Of a DNA stretch of 36,179 nucleotides, positions 1 through 10,590 are shown piece by piece. This DNA comes from Halichondria panicea (lineage: Eukaryota; Porifera; Demospongiae; Suberitida; Halichondriidae): the NCBI RefSeq assembly GCF_963675165.1, contig NW_026986602.1, forward strand, positions 1 to 36,179, written 5' to 3'. Position 1 is the first letter of the stretch. Each line of letters starts with the position of its first letter. The translations under genes and the position numbers were made by a program. The notes below the pieces were generated by a model. That model had not been told where the DNA came from, searched no databases, and was given only the letters and a program-made list of their open reading frames with translations.

Positions 1-44
1 GTTTCTGGACTCAGGTACACCTTTAGCCTTAATTGATGATCACT

Positions 45-395
45 GCATGTGCACAGACTAATGGTTGCATGTGCAGACATGATCACTGCACACGCAGAGA
101 CTAATGGTTGCATGTGCAGACATGATCACTGCATGTACAGACATGATCACTGCACACGCAGACATGATCACTGCATGTACAGATATGATCACTGCATGTA
201 CAGACATGATCACTGCACACGCAGACATGATCACTGCATGTATAGACATGATCACTGCACAGGCAGAGACTAATAGTTGCATGTGCAGACATGATCACTG
301 CATGTGCAGAGATTAATGGTTGCATGTGCAGACATGATCACTGCACACGCAGAGACTAATGGTTGCATGTGCAGACATGATCACTGCATAAGGCG
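45..395. repeat. Minisatellite, 20-21 bp units
   Basis: Tandem array of two interleaved unit types: a 21-bp unit around gacatgatcactgca followed by tgtaca or cacgca, and a 20-21-bp unit gagactaatggttgcatgtgca. Because most units are 21 bp, all frames stay open and give spurious His/Asp/Cys-rich reading frames on both strands. No gene is called here. Confidence 0.9.
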
Positions 396-489
396 ATCAT
401 TGCACGTGCATGCTATCTCGGTATATTCACACCAGGACACGCCTATGTACATGCAGACATTGTTATTGAAACACACGGCGCGCCATAGA

Positions 490-1513
490 TAGAAGTAGCT
501 TATTTGTTTGAGTTAAGATCTGAAATTTGTTGTGTATGTACCTGAGTATATTGCTCATCTTTTGAGCTTCAACAGAAGTCTGGGCTACTAGTAAGTTCTG
601 AGAAATACTGCATTTTGTTGTTTTTTGGTGGCAAATATGTTAGGAATACAACTTTCGATTTTATGCTAGTTAAGGTCTGATTTTTGAGAAGGATGTACTA
701 TAATAGTGTAAAATTCATTTGCACTAACTTACAGGAGCTAGACAAGTCTCTTCTTTGCTAGAGCGGCCCTTCTTGTCAAAAATGGTGATTTTGCTCCGTT
801 TTGCTACTTTTGCTGACGTAGCAATGATATTCATTGATTTGTGACATCACAAATCATCTTAATTTTGCTACATCCAAAGGTCATGTGATGTCTACCTGCA
901 AATACACAGTTGGTGTTGGTCATTCTGTGTCACAGGGGCGTGGCAATTGAGCCTTTTACGTAGGCAAATCGCCCCAAAAGTCATAAAAAGCACTATTTTT
1001 GACAAGATGGGCCGCTCTAGCAAAGAAGAGGCTAGCCTAACTCCTGTAAGTTAGTACAGATGAAAAGTACACTATTGTAGTACATACTGCTCAAAAATCT
1101 AATATAAAATCGAAAGTTGTATTCCTAACATATTTGCCACCAAAAAACAACAAAATGCAGTATTTCTCAGAACTTACTAGTAGCCCAGACTTTGATGAAG
1201 CTCAAAAGATGAGCAATATACTCAGGTACATGCACAACAAATTTCAGATCTTAACTCAACAAAATAAGCTACTTCTATTCCTAACATATTTTCGGAAGTA
1301 CGCATCTTCAGACAGCCATTTTATACTGATGATGTCATGTGATGTAACAACTAGGTGGTGGTCCAATGGAAGCGCCAATAGTTGAACTTTAAGTACCTGC
1401 ACTCAAATAGATCATAATTATCACTTTTACTTTAAAAGATATGCCACAAAAATATTAATGTAAAAAATGTGTACCAAAAAAAAAAATCTACTCTCTTTGG
1501 TTGTTGCACTGTA
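490..1513. mobile_element. Foldback DNA transposon, Tc1/mariner-like ends, copy 1 (left end truncated)
   Basis: The left arm (490 to about 800) is the reverse complement of the right arm (about 1005 to 1290). The right arm extends to a terminal block ending ggttgttgcactgta at 1513. A second copy at 20323-22617 has both complete ends, so copy 1 lacks roughly 219 bp at its left end. The termini TACAGTGCAACAACC resemble Tc1/mariner ends that begin CAGT beside a TA. No transposase is encoded, so the element is non-autonomous. The spacer at about 870-1000 holds tgcaaatac at 897-905, the unoccupied form of the site hit by a nested insertion in copy 2. Confidence 0.8.
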
Positions 1514-2128
1514 CAAAAAAACTTTCTTGTTCTTTTTATGACTTTTTAACTCAGTTATATAGGGATTCCATAATCTTTCTGAAGTTATTTCTTTCTTGTA
1601 TTTGCCTGGTGATGTTGGAATTTGGGTCTTCAAGGCATATCTGCATACACAAACGGTCGACATGTTCAACGTTTACCTACTAAATTGAGCAAGGTGTAAC
1701 TTCTCACAAGAATGCATTCAGGTCATATAAATAAGACATTACAATGAACCTATTCCTATGCTTGGCCTATAACTAAAAATTGTGAAATTATAACCTCTTC
1801 ACCTCTGCATAGAGGTACAAATAAACACATAAATTAGCGTAGTTGATACTTGAAATCAGCAACACATGTTTTTCAATCAACACCATTGTGGCTCATTACA
1901 ATCACTAATGGAATACTTTGAAACACTATATACTTCTTCTAGGTTAAAGATTATTTAAACTCTGGTTCTAGGGAGAAAAAGCATACAAAAACTCACAAAA
2001 GTGTTGTAGGGTCGTCTTGAAACTCAAACTTGGACAAATTCACAACTAATGTGGTTCCAAATGATGAACACTAGAGATTTATAGGCTGGGTTGTGCCCCA
2101 GCCCAACTTTAGAAGCTGGAGAAGAGGA
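1514..2128. other. No gene recognised
   Basis: AT-rich sequence with short open frames only. I see no exon-like conserved motif, RNA gene or repeat shared with the rest of the window. Confidence 0.4.
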
Positions 2129-2176
2129 GTTTTAGCATAGATAGTGTAGTAAGAGGGATTGGAAACGGGATCACGT
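2129..2176. repeat. Left member of an inverted repeat pair
   Basis: The segment containing agtgtagtaagagggattgg is repeated in inverted orientation at 3674-3719. A diverged inverted copy at 3784-3829 also shares the ggaaacgggatcac extension. The pair brackets about 1.6 kb and may be the ends of an old element. Confidence 0.55.
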
Positions 2177-3673
2177 GGGCTTATCAATGCAATGTAATGA
2201 ACTTGGGGCCTTGCGAACAATCCAGGCTGCGCATAACGCAGCTATAAGCGCTAAATCACGCCCGTCCAGAGATACAAAGACAAGGTTTTCTCCGGTTCTA
2301 GGACAAAGGTAAAGCACTAAAACTAGTAGCAGTATTTATTAGAGCCTCTCTTACCATGTAGATACTTATTATTTATTGGGACCTTATTTACCAGTATATC
2401 AGAAATTGGCGGCATTTTCAAACTGGAATGACTTTCTGTACCTATATCTTTTTTGTTATACAAGCAATATTAAAGATTGATGATGTTGTTTATAGAGAAT
2501 TAGGTAAGGAATGAAATGGTGTTGAGTTGGCCCTGCTAAGTACTAAGAAAAGTTCACAACATGGTGACAAAATGACAAATTGACCTAAATTTATGTCCAC
2601 TTTTCCGTACCTCTCTTTGGCATATAATTTGTCGTGAGTATTTCTAAATGCCTTTATATTATAGTGAGTGCTGTATATTGTGCAATAGACACCTTCATTT
2701 GACTGAACAAAGCCTTATTTTGGCAGTAGCTGTGATGTTTAGTCTACATGTATATTTACAAATTGACGTAAGTACATGTATATACTGGTCATATGTTATT
2801 ATGTTACTACCGTCTTGTTTACGTACCCATGGGTGATATATATACTATAGGGTTGGAGAATGAATACCTGGACGACTGGGATACTGGGAAAAATCTGTTT
2901 CTAGCCGTAAGGAGCTTAAGATGCTGTAGTGATGCCATAAGGACTGAAGTTCAGTCAGGTACGTATATATACAATGTGTATTGTAAACCTAAAACTCCCC
3001 TCGTCGCTTTGCAGTTAAATCATTCATTGACATGGTAGGGGACCTGTTCATCCTCCCTGACGCAAGTGCCTTTCTGAGTGAGCGAATCGGCTAGAACCCT
3101 CTCGAAGTGTTTAACTACATTTCTATTTGATGCACATAATTATTTTTTTACGTGTGATCAAACAACCATAATTATAACTATGAATCGAATCAACTATAAT
3201 ACTAAGAGTATAAGAGTGTGAATACACAATACGCTAAAGTGATCAAGCTATTAAATTGTATTTCCCTCGTAAATCATCCATTCATAGCTACAACTTTGTT
3301 GCTAAAGTCAGTGCAGTTACATGATGCTGGCACTACTAAATATTTTGAATCCTTCGTCTTCACAAACAGAGGCTTAGTGGATTCTCTCGATCTCAGTAGA
3401 GTGTTTCCCTGTATTAATTAATTAAAAGGGACAATATTAAAATGGACAAGCAAGCTATACAAATGTAGACTGGTATTTTGGACTTATACCTTCAATGCTC
3501 ATCACTGCTCTTTAGCTCTAGCTCTTCTCAAGTCTCATATGCTGTCTGTCTGCTCTGTAATCTGTGCTGCCATCCCATATATATCCCAAGGTAATGTGAA
3601 GAAATTATTATTAGCTTCCGATGCAGTGAATTAACTTCCTGCGCAGCCTGCATGGACTGGCCAACAATTGCGG
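2177..3673. other. Uncharacterised AT-rich interval
   Basis: A short segment at about 2853-2958 has exon-like features: an acceptor-like tatag before it and a gtacgt donor after it. Its translation (LENEYLDDWDTGKN...) is not a family I recognise. The remainder shows nothing I can support as a gene. Confidence 0.3.
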
Positions 3674-3829
3674 TCCGTTTCCAATCCCTCTTACTACACT
3701 ATCTATGGTTTTAGCATGGTTTTAGTTGCCGCTGGAGGTTAACGCCCACTGCCTATTGCACTCTGAACCGTTGGAGTCATTGTCGCATGTGATCCCGTTT
3801 CCAATCCCTGTTAACTACTCAATCTATGG
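3674..3829. repeat. Right members of the inverted repeat pair
   Basis: Two direct copies of a block beginning ccgtttccaatccct lie at about 3674-3719 and 3794-3829. Both are inverted relative to 2129-2176. Confidence 0.55.
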
Positions 3830-3899
3830 ATCTACTAAAGTATAACGAGCTACCCAGATTCTGGGTAACTCAGTTCGCGCATGTGCACTATCACCCATG

Positions 3900-3943
3900 C
3901 AATAGAGACCAGGCCGTATTTTAATCGGCCTAGTCTCGAGGCT
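3900..3943. repeat. MITE fragment with short hairpin
   Basis: The segment gaccaggccg ... cggcctagtctcgaggcta forms a hairpin and shares the AGGCCGA / GAGGCTA end sequence with the palindromic MITE at 4082-4161 and with single-ended remnants near 32705-32730 and 35240-35265. Confidence 0.5.
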
Positions 3944-3944
3944 A

Positions 3945-4490
3945 TGTAAACACTGGCATCACTGCGAACACTGGTATCACTGTAAACACTGGTATCACTG
4001 CGAACACTGGTATCACTGTCAACACTGGCATCACTGCGAATACTGGTATCACTGTAAACACTGGCATCACTGCGAACACTAGCCTCGATCCCAGGCCGAG
4101 TTTTTATAACGGTTAGGCGACTAACCGTTATAAAAGCGAAAACTCGGCCTGGGATCGAGGCTATGCGAATTAACACTGGCATCACTGTAAACACTGGCAT
4201 CACTGCGAACACTGGTATATCACTGTCAACACTGCATGGCATCACTGCGAATACTGGTATCACTGTAAACACTGGCATCACTGCATGTGAACACTGGTAT
4301 CACTGCAAACACTGGTATCACTGCGAACACTGGTATCACTGCGAATACCGGCATCACTGCGAACACTGGTATCACTATAAACACTGGTATCACTGCGAAC
4401 ACTGGTATCACTGCGAACACTGGCATCACTGTGAACCCTGGCATCACTGCGAACACTGGCATCACTGTACACACTGGCATCACTGCATGT
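3945..4490. repeat. 18-bp minisatellite (aacactggtatcactgcg)
   Basis: About 25 tandem units of an 18-bp motif, aacactgg(t/c)atcactg(c/t)(g/a), with an 80-bp palindromic insertion in the middle. The unit length is a multiple of three, so long spurious NTGITA-type frames appear on both strands. Confidence 0.92.
4082..4161. mobile_element. 80-bp palindromic MITE, TA target site
   Basis: Almost the whole element is palindromic. Outer arms gcctcgatcccaggccgag and their exact inverse flank an inner hairpin (ataacggttag / ctaaccgttat). It is bounded by TA at 4080-4081 and 4162-4163 and sits inside the 18-bp minisatellite, so it inserted after that array had formed. Confidence 0.8.
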
Positions 4491-4625
4491 AATTATTGCG
4501 TAGGTGGGACTCTGTAATTATTCACTCTTTATGGATCCATCTTACATGAGACATCAACCGACCTTTTGAAGGAATATTCCTCATCTCTAATTTCCCCATG
4601 CATGCTAACTCCCAACTGTTCTCAC

Positions 4626-5798
4626 ACACTTCCATTTGGCTCTTGCTTCCCAGGTGGCCTCTCTCACCACCTTCAAGTGCTGGTCCACACTGAGTGGCTC
4701 TGTAGCAAGCAATTCAAGCTGAAATCAATGCTATAAAAGTTGGGTCGTCGCCCGGTTTCCGTGAAACGAAAACTTTTGGGACAAATAAATTTTGCTGATT
4801 CTGAGAGGGAATGGATAATTCAACATCTCTAGATACTCCCAACACATCCTGCACATTCAGGAGCTAGTTAATGCAATGTACTGTACACACACAATTGTAT
4901 ACATATACCTAATGTTTCTCCATGTCTGCTCGATTGATGACGGAGCACTTTAGTGCTCTAATGAGGGCCGACCAGGAGGGAGGAGGGGAAGATCTCCTCA
5001 TCCAGTGCTGCAACATGGCATGGAACCCAGCTTCTGCCAATTGGTGGTCACACTCAATCACCTGGACATGACAGCAATGTCTATATAATTATAGTGATGA
5101 ATTTCGCTCATACATTATAATAATTATTATGATTGTCACTCTGATATCATATATATAGCGGGTTATTTTCGTAAGGTGGAAATGTTCGTATATTCGAGAA
5201 TCATACAAAAATTAAAACTACGAAATTATTCTACCGCAATAATCAACGTCACTATCTTGAGCTGTACGAATATTTAAAATCATAAATGGGTATATATATA
5301 GTTCATATAAAAAAAATTTGCACCAACAAAAAATACCCGTATTCGGTTCTGAGATTTCCTACCTTTCTAGTTTTGTAGTCAATATATATCCAGCTGAATT
5401 TGTACCAGTCAGCAGTGATTGCAATGACTGCATGCATTCTTCACTTTATCTAGTGGTAGCAAGTCTTCTCCTGCATGTGCATGGTGATGAACCATGAGGT
5501 CACAACTTGTCATTTAAAATATACAAACCTGCATGTATCGTCTGTAGCTGTGAATACAGAGAGATCAGCCTCGCTGTGAGCCACATCCGCTAGGTCCTGC
5601 ATGCATGGGAACAAATAATGTGTAAATTAAGACACATAAACCACAAAAAACGAACTATATATACGAGAAAATGAATTCTATATACTCACCATGCAGAGAA
5701 ATTCTCCCAGCGAAGACGCTGTACTTGTTGACTGCAGACAACTGTAAGTTCCTTCAGTCTCACTCCTCCACAACTCAAGGGCCTGGACCACCTCCTGT
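4626..5798 (-). CDS. Probable death-domain gene, partial, four exons seen
   Basis: Four minus-strand segments look like exons with GT-AG borders: 5798-5690, 5596-5529, about 5061-4910 and 4718-4626. The 5061-4910 segment translates to VIECDHQ...FHAMLQHWM...PSWSALIRAL, matching the second half of a death domain: the helix with ML..W, a proline, then W..L..AL. The 4718-4626 segment (PLSVDQHLKVVREAT...WEARAKWK) matches the first half of another death domain, so tandem death domains are likely. The upstream exons end in ELWRSETEGTY and DLADVAHSEADLS. Death domains are adaptor modules in apoptotic and innate immune signalling. The phases between 5529 and 5061 do not match, and an in-frame TAG lies at the 3' border of the 5061-4910 exon. 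At least one exon is therefore missed, or the gene is damaged. Neither end is defined. Confidence 0.5.
5155..5342. mobile_element. MITE, tatagcgggt..attttcgt ends
   Basis: The left end tatagcgggttattttcgt and right end aatacccgtat are related inverted termini. The same terminal sequence borders the MITE at 31221-31420. The adjacent atatata context fits a TA target. There is no coding capacity. Confidence 0.55.
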
Positions 5799-5974
5799 CT
5801 GGAACTTACCGACTGAATGTTGACATTAGAAGGTCGAGAGAATGGCTAAGGATTACTCTGAACCGGCATGCAACTGTTTCAAGCAACTCGATCCACATCT
5901 TCATTCCTGTCAAAGGGTCTCTCTCTATGGAGTGCACGAATATCCATACACTCCTGGCCCTAATAATTTTATGC

Positions 5975-6060
5975 CTCGGTGCGCATGCGCAAGCGAGGTA
6001 TACGGTAGTGTGTTTGTGTGTCTGTGGGTTGTTTCTTCATGTAAGCCTCACGAAAGGTGC
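5975..6060. repeat. Fragment related to the 944-bp dispersed repeat
   Basis: The block tgcctcggtgcgcatgcgca followed by agcgaggtatacggta and a GT-rich run matches the beginning of the repeats at 17754 and 25795 (tgcctcgaggcg ... gagggatacggtaaag). Only the 5' part is present. An apparent signal-peptide-like frame starting at 5927 is produced mostly by this repeat. Confidence 0.5.
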
Positions 6061-6159
6061 TGACTCAGCATGCTTACTGTGTGAAAATGTATGGACATGC
6101 GCGTATCTATTAGTAGTGTGAGGTGTAGTGTATTTGCATTCAGTTGCGTGCATGGTCGC

Positions 6160-6364
6160 TGTTGGAACTAGCACTGATGGAACTTCTGTATGGTACTGAT
6201 CGTTTATTTCACTTGTAGTCTCAGTATTACAATGTTTTCTGTTTTCGTATAATTAGAATCACAAAATGATAAAATGTGTTGAAGTGAATTTAATGATGAG
6301 TTGTTGCAAAGTGTGAAACTAACTAACTAGCCTTATTAATACAAGAGAGTCGGACCTACTAACA
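6160..6364 (+). repeat. 5' LTR of BEL/Pao element
   Basis: The 205-bp LTR starts TGTTGGAACTAGC and ends CCTACTAACA. It is identical to the 3' LTR except for C instead of A in gagtcggacc near its end. Confidence 0.95.
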
Positions 6365-6365
6365 T

Positions 6366-6382
6366 TTGGTCCTTCGAGCAGG
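6366..6382 (+). other. Primer binding site of BEL/Pao element
   Basis: Immediately 3' of the 5' LTR the sequence reads tttggtccttcgagcagg. TGG begins the complement of a tRNA 3' CCA end, as expected of a tRNA-primed retrotransposon. I do not assign the tRNA. Confidence 0.6.
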
Positions 6383-6744
6383 ATAGTTGTCGTCGAAATC
6401 ATGGAGCTTGTCCTGCTCTCTATTTGGAAACGTGGACTGTTGGCTTGTTGACCACGTGTTCACTTGATCGCACGTGCAAACTCAGTACTCAACCCGGATT
6501 CTCTCGTTTGTAAAAATTCGTTTACTCATCCTGGATCTCTCTCATACGTCGATCATTTACTCATCCTGGAAACTCATCTTACTCATCCTGGATCTCTGTC
6601 TGAATTATTCGTGCAATTCTACGCAACGTTACTAATCAGTATAAATCGTTTATTCGTAATTGCACGTACAATTCAACTCTCCAAAATCGAGTCGTGCAAT
6701 TCTACTCTACTCAACCGATTTCGTTGTCATAATCGCACATAGTA
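6383..6744 (+). other. BEL/Pao leader
   Basis: Untranslated leader between the primer site and the first gag codon. It contains three copies of ttactcatcctgga within 6525-6600. No gene. Confidence 0.6.
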
Positions 6745-8290
6745 ATGTCTGAGGCTGATCGACGTGCGTTCTCCTCACATAAGAAGAAGCGAGGCACAAC
6801 TCGAGCCTCCATCACCCGAATTAATACACGATTGCGGGAACTAGAAGATGCCCCTGAATGCCCCTGATTTGCCTGCTACTATTAGCCATGCACAACGACT
6901 TATTGCAAAGCTTAAAACACTAAGTGAAGAGTTTAAAGTGCACCACTTCGCTGTAATTGACTTTATTGATGATGAAGATGAAGAAGAACTGGCTAGTCAG
7001 CAATTGATGTTGGACACCTTAGACGATGATGTTGCTCAGATAACTGCTAGACTGGAAGAGCTTGCTGCCAGGCGACCCCCAGCAGTTGACAAAGTAGCAA
7101 ACGTGACCTTCAAGCGTTTAAAATACCTAGAGCGAGCATTTGCTATTGTTTCAGAGAATCTCTCCTCACTTGATACTGGAGACAACACGTGTCTACTTCA
7201 ACAACACCAAGAACACTTACAAGACTTGAAGAAAGAATTGTCTGACGTTCATCAGGAGTATATGTCAGCTGACCATGAAGATACTGGAGAGTTTGATAGC
7301 ATGTTGGACATGTTAAAAGGAGCACACTTCACTCTCTCTCTACAGGTTCGGAAGCTGCTCAGATCTGTAGACTCAGCTACACCTCCACCACTTATAGATA
7401 CTTCGAAACCGGTGAAACTACCAAACCGGTGAAACTACCAACGTTAGAAATCCCCACGTTTGATGGTAGTATTCTCAATTGGACAACGTTTTGGGAACAG
7501 TTTGATATCTCCATCCATTCCCGTTTTGACCTAGCTACAGCCGAGAAGCTTGCATATTTGAGAGATGCTCTCAAGAATGGAAATGCGAAAGCTTCGATTG
7601 AAGGACTCAGTAGATCTGGAGAACAATACGAGGAAGCAATCGCTTGTCTAAAGGACAGGTACGATAGACCTAGACTTATCCATCAAGCACACGTACGAAA
7701 GATTGTTGAAATCCCCTCACTCAAGGATGGCAATGGGAAAGAGCTTCGTCGACTCCATGATACTGCTCAGCAACACTTGAGAGCACTAAAGGCACTTGGA
7801 CATGAGCCTGACCCAGCATTCATCACTTCTATGATTGAACTCAAACTTGATGGCCAAACCATGTTCGAATGGCAGCGTCATAGTCAAGAATCCACTGATG
7901 TACCACCGTACAAAGACTTGTTGGCCTTTATCAATCTACGTGCACAAGCGTCAGAGAGCTCCTCAGACCTCGTGAAGAAAACTCCTAGGAGTGAGCCATA
8001 TACCAGGAAATACGCTAACCCTCCAAGGCACGTTGCCTCGCACTCTGCAAGTCTCAACAACGACTGTGTAGTTTGCAAAGAGAAGCACCCCTTGTATCTT
8101 TGCACAAAGTTCAAGTCCATGACACACGATGAGAAAAGAGTAATTTTGAAGTCAAATTGTTTGTGTATGAATTGTATGCGATCAGGACACTTTGTGAAGA
8201 ACTGCAAATCGTTACACAAATGCCACGTTTGTCAGAAACCTCATCACACCTTACTTCATGTGGAGAAAACTGATTCTCCTTCAGATTCCC
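6745..8290 (+). pseudogene. gag: BEL/Pao gag, broken by two tandem duplications
   Basis: The natural start is the ATG at 6745 (MSEADRRAFS...). The frame is lost at a perfect 10-bp tandem duplication (6848-6857 / 6858-6867) and again at a perfect 17-bp tandem duplication (7406-7422 / 7423-7439). Neither length is divisible by three, and the coding phases on both sides would match with one copy of each. After the second break comes a DUF1759-type Gag core (IPTFDG...W..FWEQF), then Cys/His knuckles including C..C....H....C at about 8160-8205 (CMNCMRSGHFVKNC) and CHVCQKPHH at 8221-8247. Gag would form the particle and bind RNA. The product as it stands would be truncated near codon 38. Confidence 0.88.
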
Positions 8291-8640
8291 TTAATGTCTC
8301 ATCTAATACTGTTATGAAGATTCGAGCAAACGCCCTTCTCATGACATGCTATGTCAAGGTGAAGTCCCCAGAGGGGTCTGTTATCACTGCTCGAGCTCTC
8401 CTCGATAGTGCCTCGTCTGCATCGTTCGTCACTGAACGATTGGCAAGAGCTTTGAACTTACCACACATTTCTGGAGTTACTGGCATCACCACAACGTCAC
8501 CCCTTAAGTCTGTCGCAAGTTTCAGTATCATCACTACAAGCCCCCCAGGAGAGACCATTGATGTGGTTGCTATAGTGTCTCCGATAGTAACGTGTGATCT
8601 ACCTCTATCACCTGGAACCACTTGTCTGACATTCCCTTAG
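8291..8640 (+). pseudogene. pol: BEL/Pao protease region
   Basis: ARALLDSASSASFVTERLA near 8388-8445 carries the retropepsin-like active-site motif: DSAS here, where D-S/T-G/A-x is usual. It is continuous with gag in the same frame. The frame ends at the stop at 8638-8640. The next block, on to GPPGSPVAFQTKLGWVLAG, continues in another frame. A small deletion around 8605-8613 is inferred from the conserved order of these motifs in BEL/Pao polyproteins. Confidence 0.8.
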
Positions 8641-9896
8641 CTGATCCTGATTTTGCATCCCCTGACAGAGTCGACATTCTCCTTGGAGTAGAAGTCTTTG
8701 TTGCCGTGTTGCTCGATGGCCGGCGGTGTGGCCCCCCAGGATCTCCCGTAGCATTCCAAACGAAACTTGGATGGGTCTTGGCAGGCAATACCAATGTTCC
8801 TTCTACTAAATCGACTATAGTCTCGCATCACACCCATCATGTTGCAGGTGATGATCTACTACGAAAATTCTGGGAACTTGAGGAAAATCCATCTGAAGAT
8901 CTGGTATTGACACCAGAAGAAGCTGGAGTTGTGAAGCACTTTGAAACCGAACACATTCAGTCGAAATCTGGCAGATTTATTGTACCGTTGCCCAAGAAAC
9001 CTGATTCGAAACCACTTGGCGAATCGAGGATGCAAGCAGTTCGTCGGTATACGCAATTCGAGCGTTCTCTTCACTCTAAGGGATTGTTCCCTGAAGTTAA
9101 GGCAGTCATAGACGAATATTTCGATATGGGACATGCCGAACCAGTTCCAGAGTCTGACCTAGACAAACCAACACAGCAAGTTTTCTATTTGCCAATACAT
9201 GCCGTAATGAAATCCTCCAGCACTACCACAAAAGTTCGTGCAGTCTTCGATGCTTCGGCAAAAACCTCAACTGGAGTATCATTAAACGACAACCTACTGG
9301 TAGGACCGACCGTACATTCTTCGTTGGTGGATGTACTATTACGTTTCCGATTTCACAGAATTGCTTTAATAGCAAATGTCAGCAGAATGTATCGTGCAAT
9401 CGAGCTTATCTCTGAAGACAAAGATCTACATCGGTTCGTGTGGAGAAGCTCACCTGAAGAAGTTCTCAAAGATTATCGCATGACTCGAATCACATTCGGT
9501 GTATCTGCTTCTTCCTTCATAGCAAATATGTGTGTAAAGAAGAACGCCTCTGATTATGCTCTGGAATTTCCACTTGCATCTCAGGCGGTGAAGGAATCAT
9601 TCTATGTGGATGATGGTCTAACAGGTGCTGACACCATTGAAATGGCCACACAGTTACAACAACAGCTGCAGAAGCTATTTGACAAAGGTGGATTCCTGCT
9701 TCGAAAATGGAACTCGAGCGAAACTATTGTCTTGAAAGACATTGCACCTGAACTACTCGCCCAACAACCCCTGCACACTTTCACTGAAAGGGAGGACGAG
9801 TACACAAAAACTCTAGGAATAGAGTGGAATGCACATCTAGATCAATTTCGATTGATAGTCGCAAGCATCAAACAGGTCTTACAAAGCGATTCTTAA
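8614..9896 (+). pseudogene. pol: BEL/Pao reverse transcriptase, one catalytic Asp changed
   Basis: The palm motifs are VRAVFDASAKT (about 9234-9266), SRMYRAIEL (9378-9404) and YVDDGLTGAD (about 9602-9631). The YVDD box is intact. In the first catalytic motif the codon at 9375-9377 is AAT, giving ANVSRMY, where BEL/Pao enzymes normally have Asp before VSRMY. That Asp binds a catalytic metal ion, so this copy should be inactive even without its frameshifts. The frame is lost near 9865-9880, just before FLTSDIAKIFDVLGW. Confidence 0.9.
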
Positions 9897-10590
9897 CCTC
9901 TGACATTGCCAAGATATTCGATGTGTTAGGATGGATAGCTCCCGTCACTATCAAGGCAAAGATTCTGTTACGTTTGTGGGAAGAAGGTCTCCACTGGGAC
10001 GAACATGTACCCGAAAACTTACGAGACGATTGGATGCAATGGAGATCAGGATTATCTCATCTCGTCAACAAATTCATACCACGTTGTTATTTCCCAAGGA
10101 ATTCAAGATTGCGTTCAAGCAACTACATGGATTCTCTGATGCTTCAGAAAGGGCATATGCAGGTGTAGTTTATCTCCGTTTGGTGGACACCAATGGACGC
10201 ATACACACATCTTTTGTGATAGCGAAAACCAAAGTTGCCCCTATCAAAAAGCTGACGATTCCTCGACTGGAACTCTGTGGAGCAAGACTACTTGCACAAC
10301 TTCTCCATCATTGTAAAAAGGTATTCAAATTCTCTCTAGAGGACTGTACAGACAGTACAATAGTTTTGAATTGGATGTCAGGAAATCCTCGCCGATTTAA
10401 AACTTACGTAGCCAATCGAGTATCGAGCATTGTGGAACTCATCCCGTCTAACCGTTGGAATCATGTCGGTATCCTACCTTCAGAATTGCTCTCGCACAAG
10501 CTGTGGTGGGAAGGCCCCGAATGGCTTAGTCATGGCATCCAGCAATGGCCCCTCAACTACATGCTACCACGTAATCAACGAAGTTGAAGA
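9880..10590 (+). pseudogene. pol: BEL/Pao RNase H region
   Basis: The region carries the connection motif DVLGWIAPVTIKAKILL, the RNase H motif HGFSDASERAYAGVVYLR (about 10121-10174), TIPRLELCGA (10257-10286) and DSTIVLNWM (10352-10378). The frame switches near 10085-10100 and again near 10575. After NRWNHV the sequence passes straight to LPSELLSHKLWWEGPEWL. The NPAD-type motif that usually lies between them in BEL/Pao RNase H has been deleted. Confidence 0.82.

Noticed and set aside
45-395. Cys/His-rich open frames on both strands
   Set aside because: They are products of a 21-bp tandem repeat whose length is divisible by three; no start context, splice sites or conservation pattern.
2853-2958. 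Isolated exon (LENEYLDDWDTGKN...)
   Set aside because: Splice-like borders exist, but there is no recognisable domain, no partner exon and no homology I can name, so it is mentioned only within the interval description.
3945-4490. CRISPR-like regular repeats
   Set aside because: Units are contiguous with no unique spacers, no Cas genes are present, and the DNA is eukaryotic.
5927-6121. Small secreted protein with signal-peptide-like start
   Set aside because: Most of the frame is a fragment of the dispersed repeat beginning tgcctcgg, and it runs to a stop without splice or family support.
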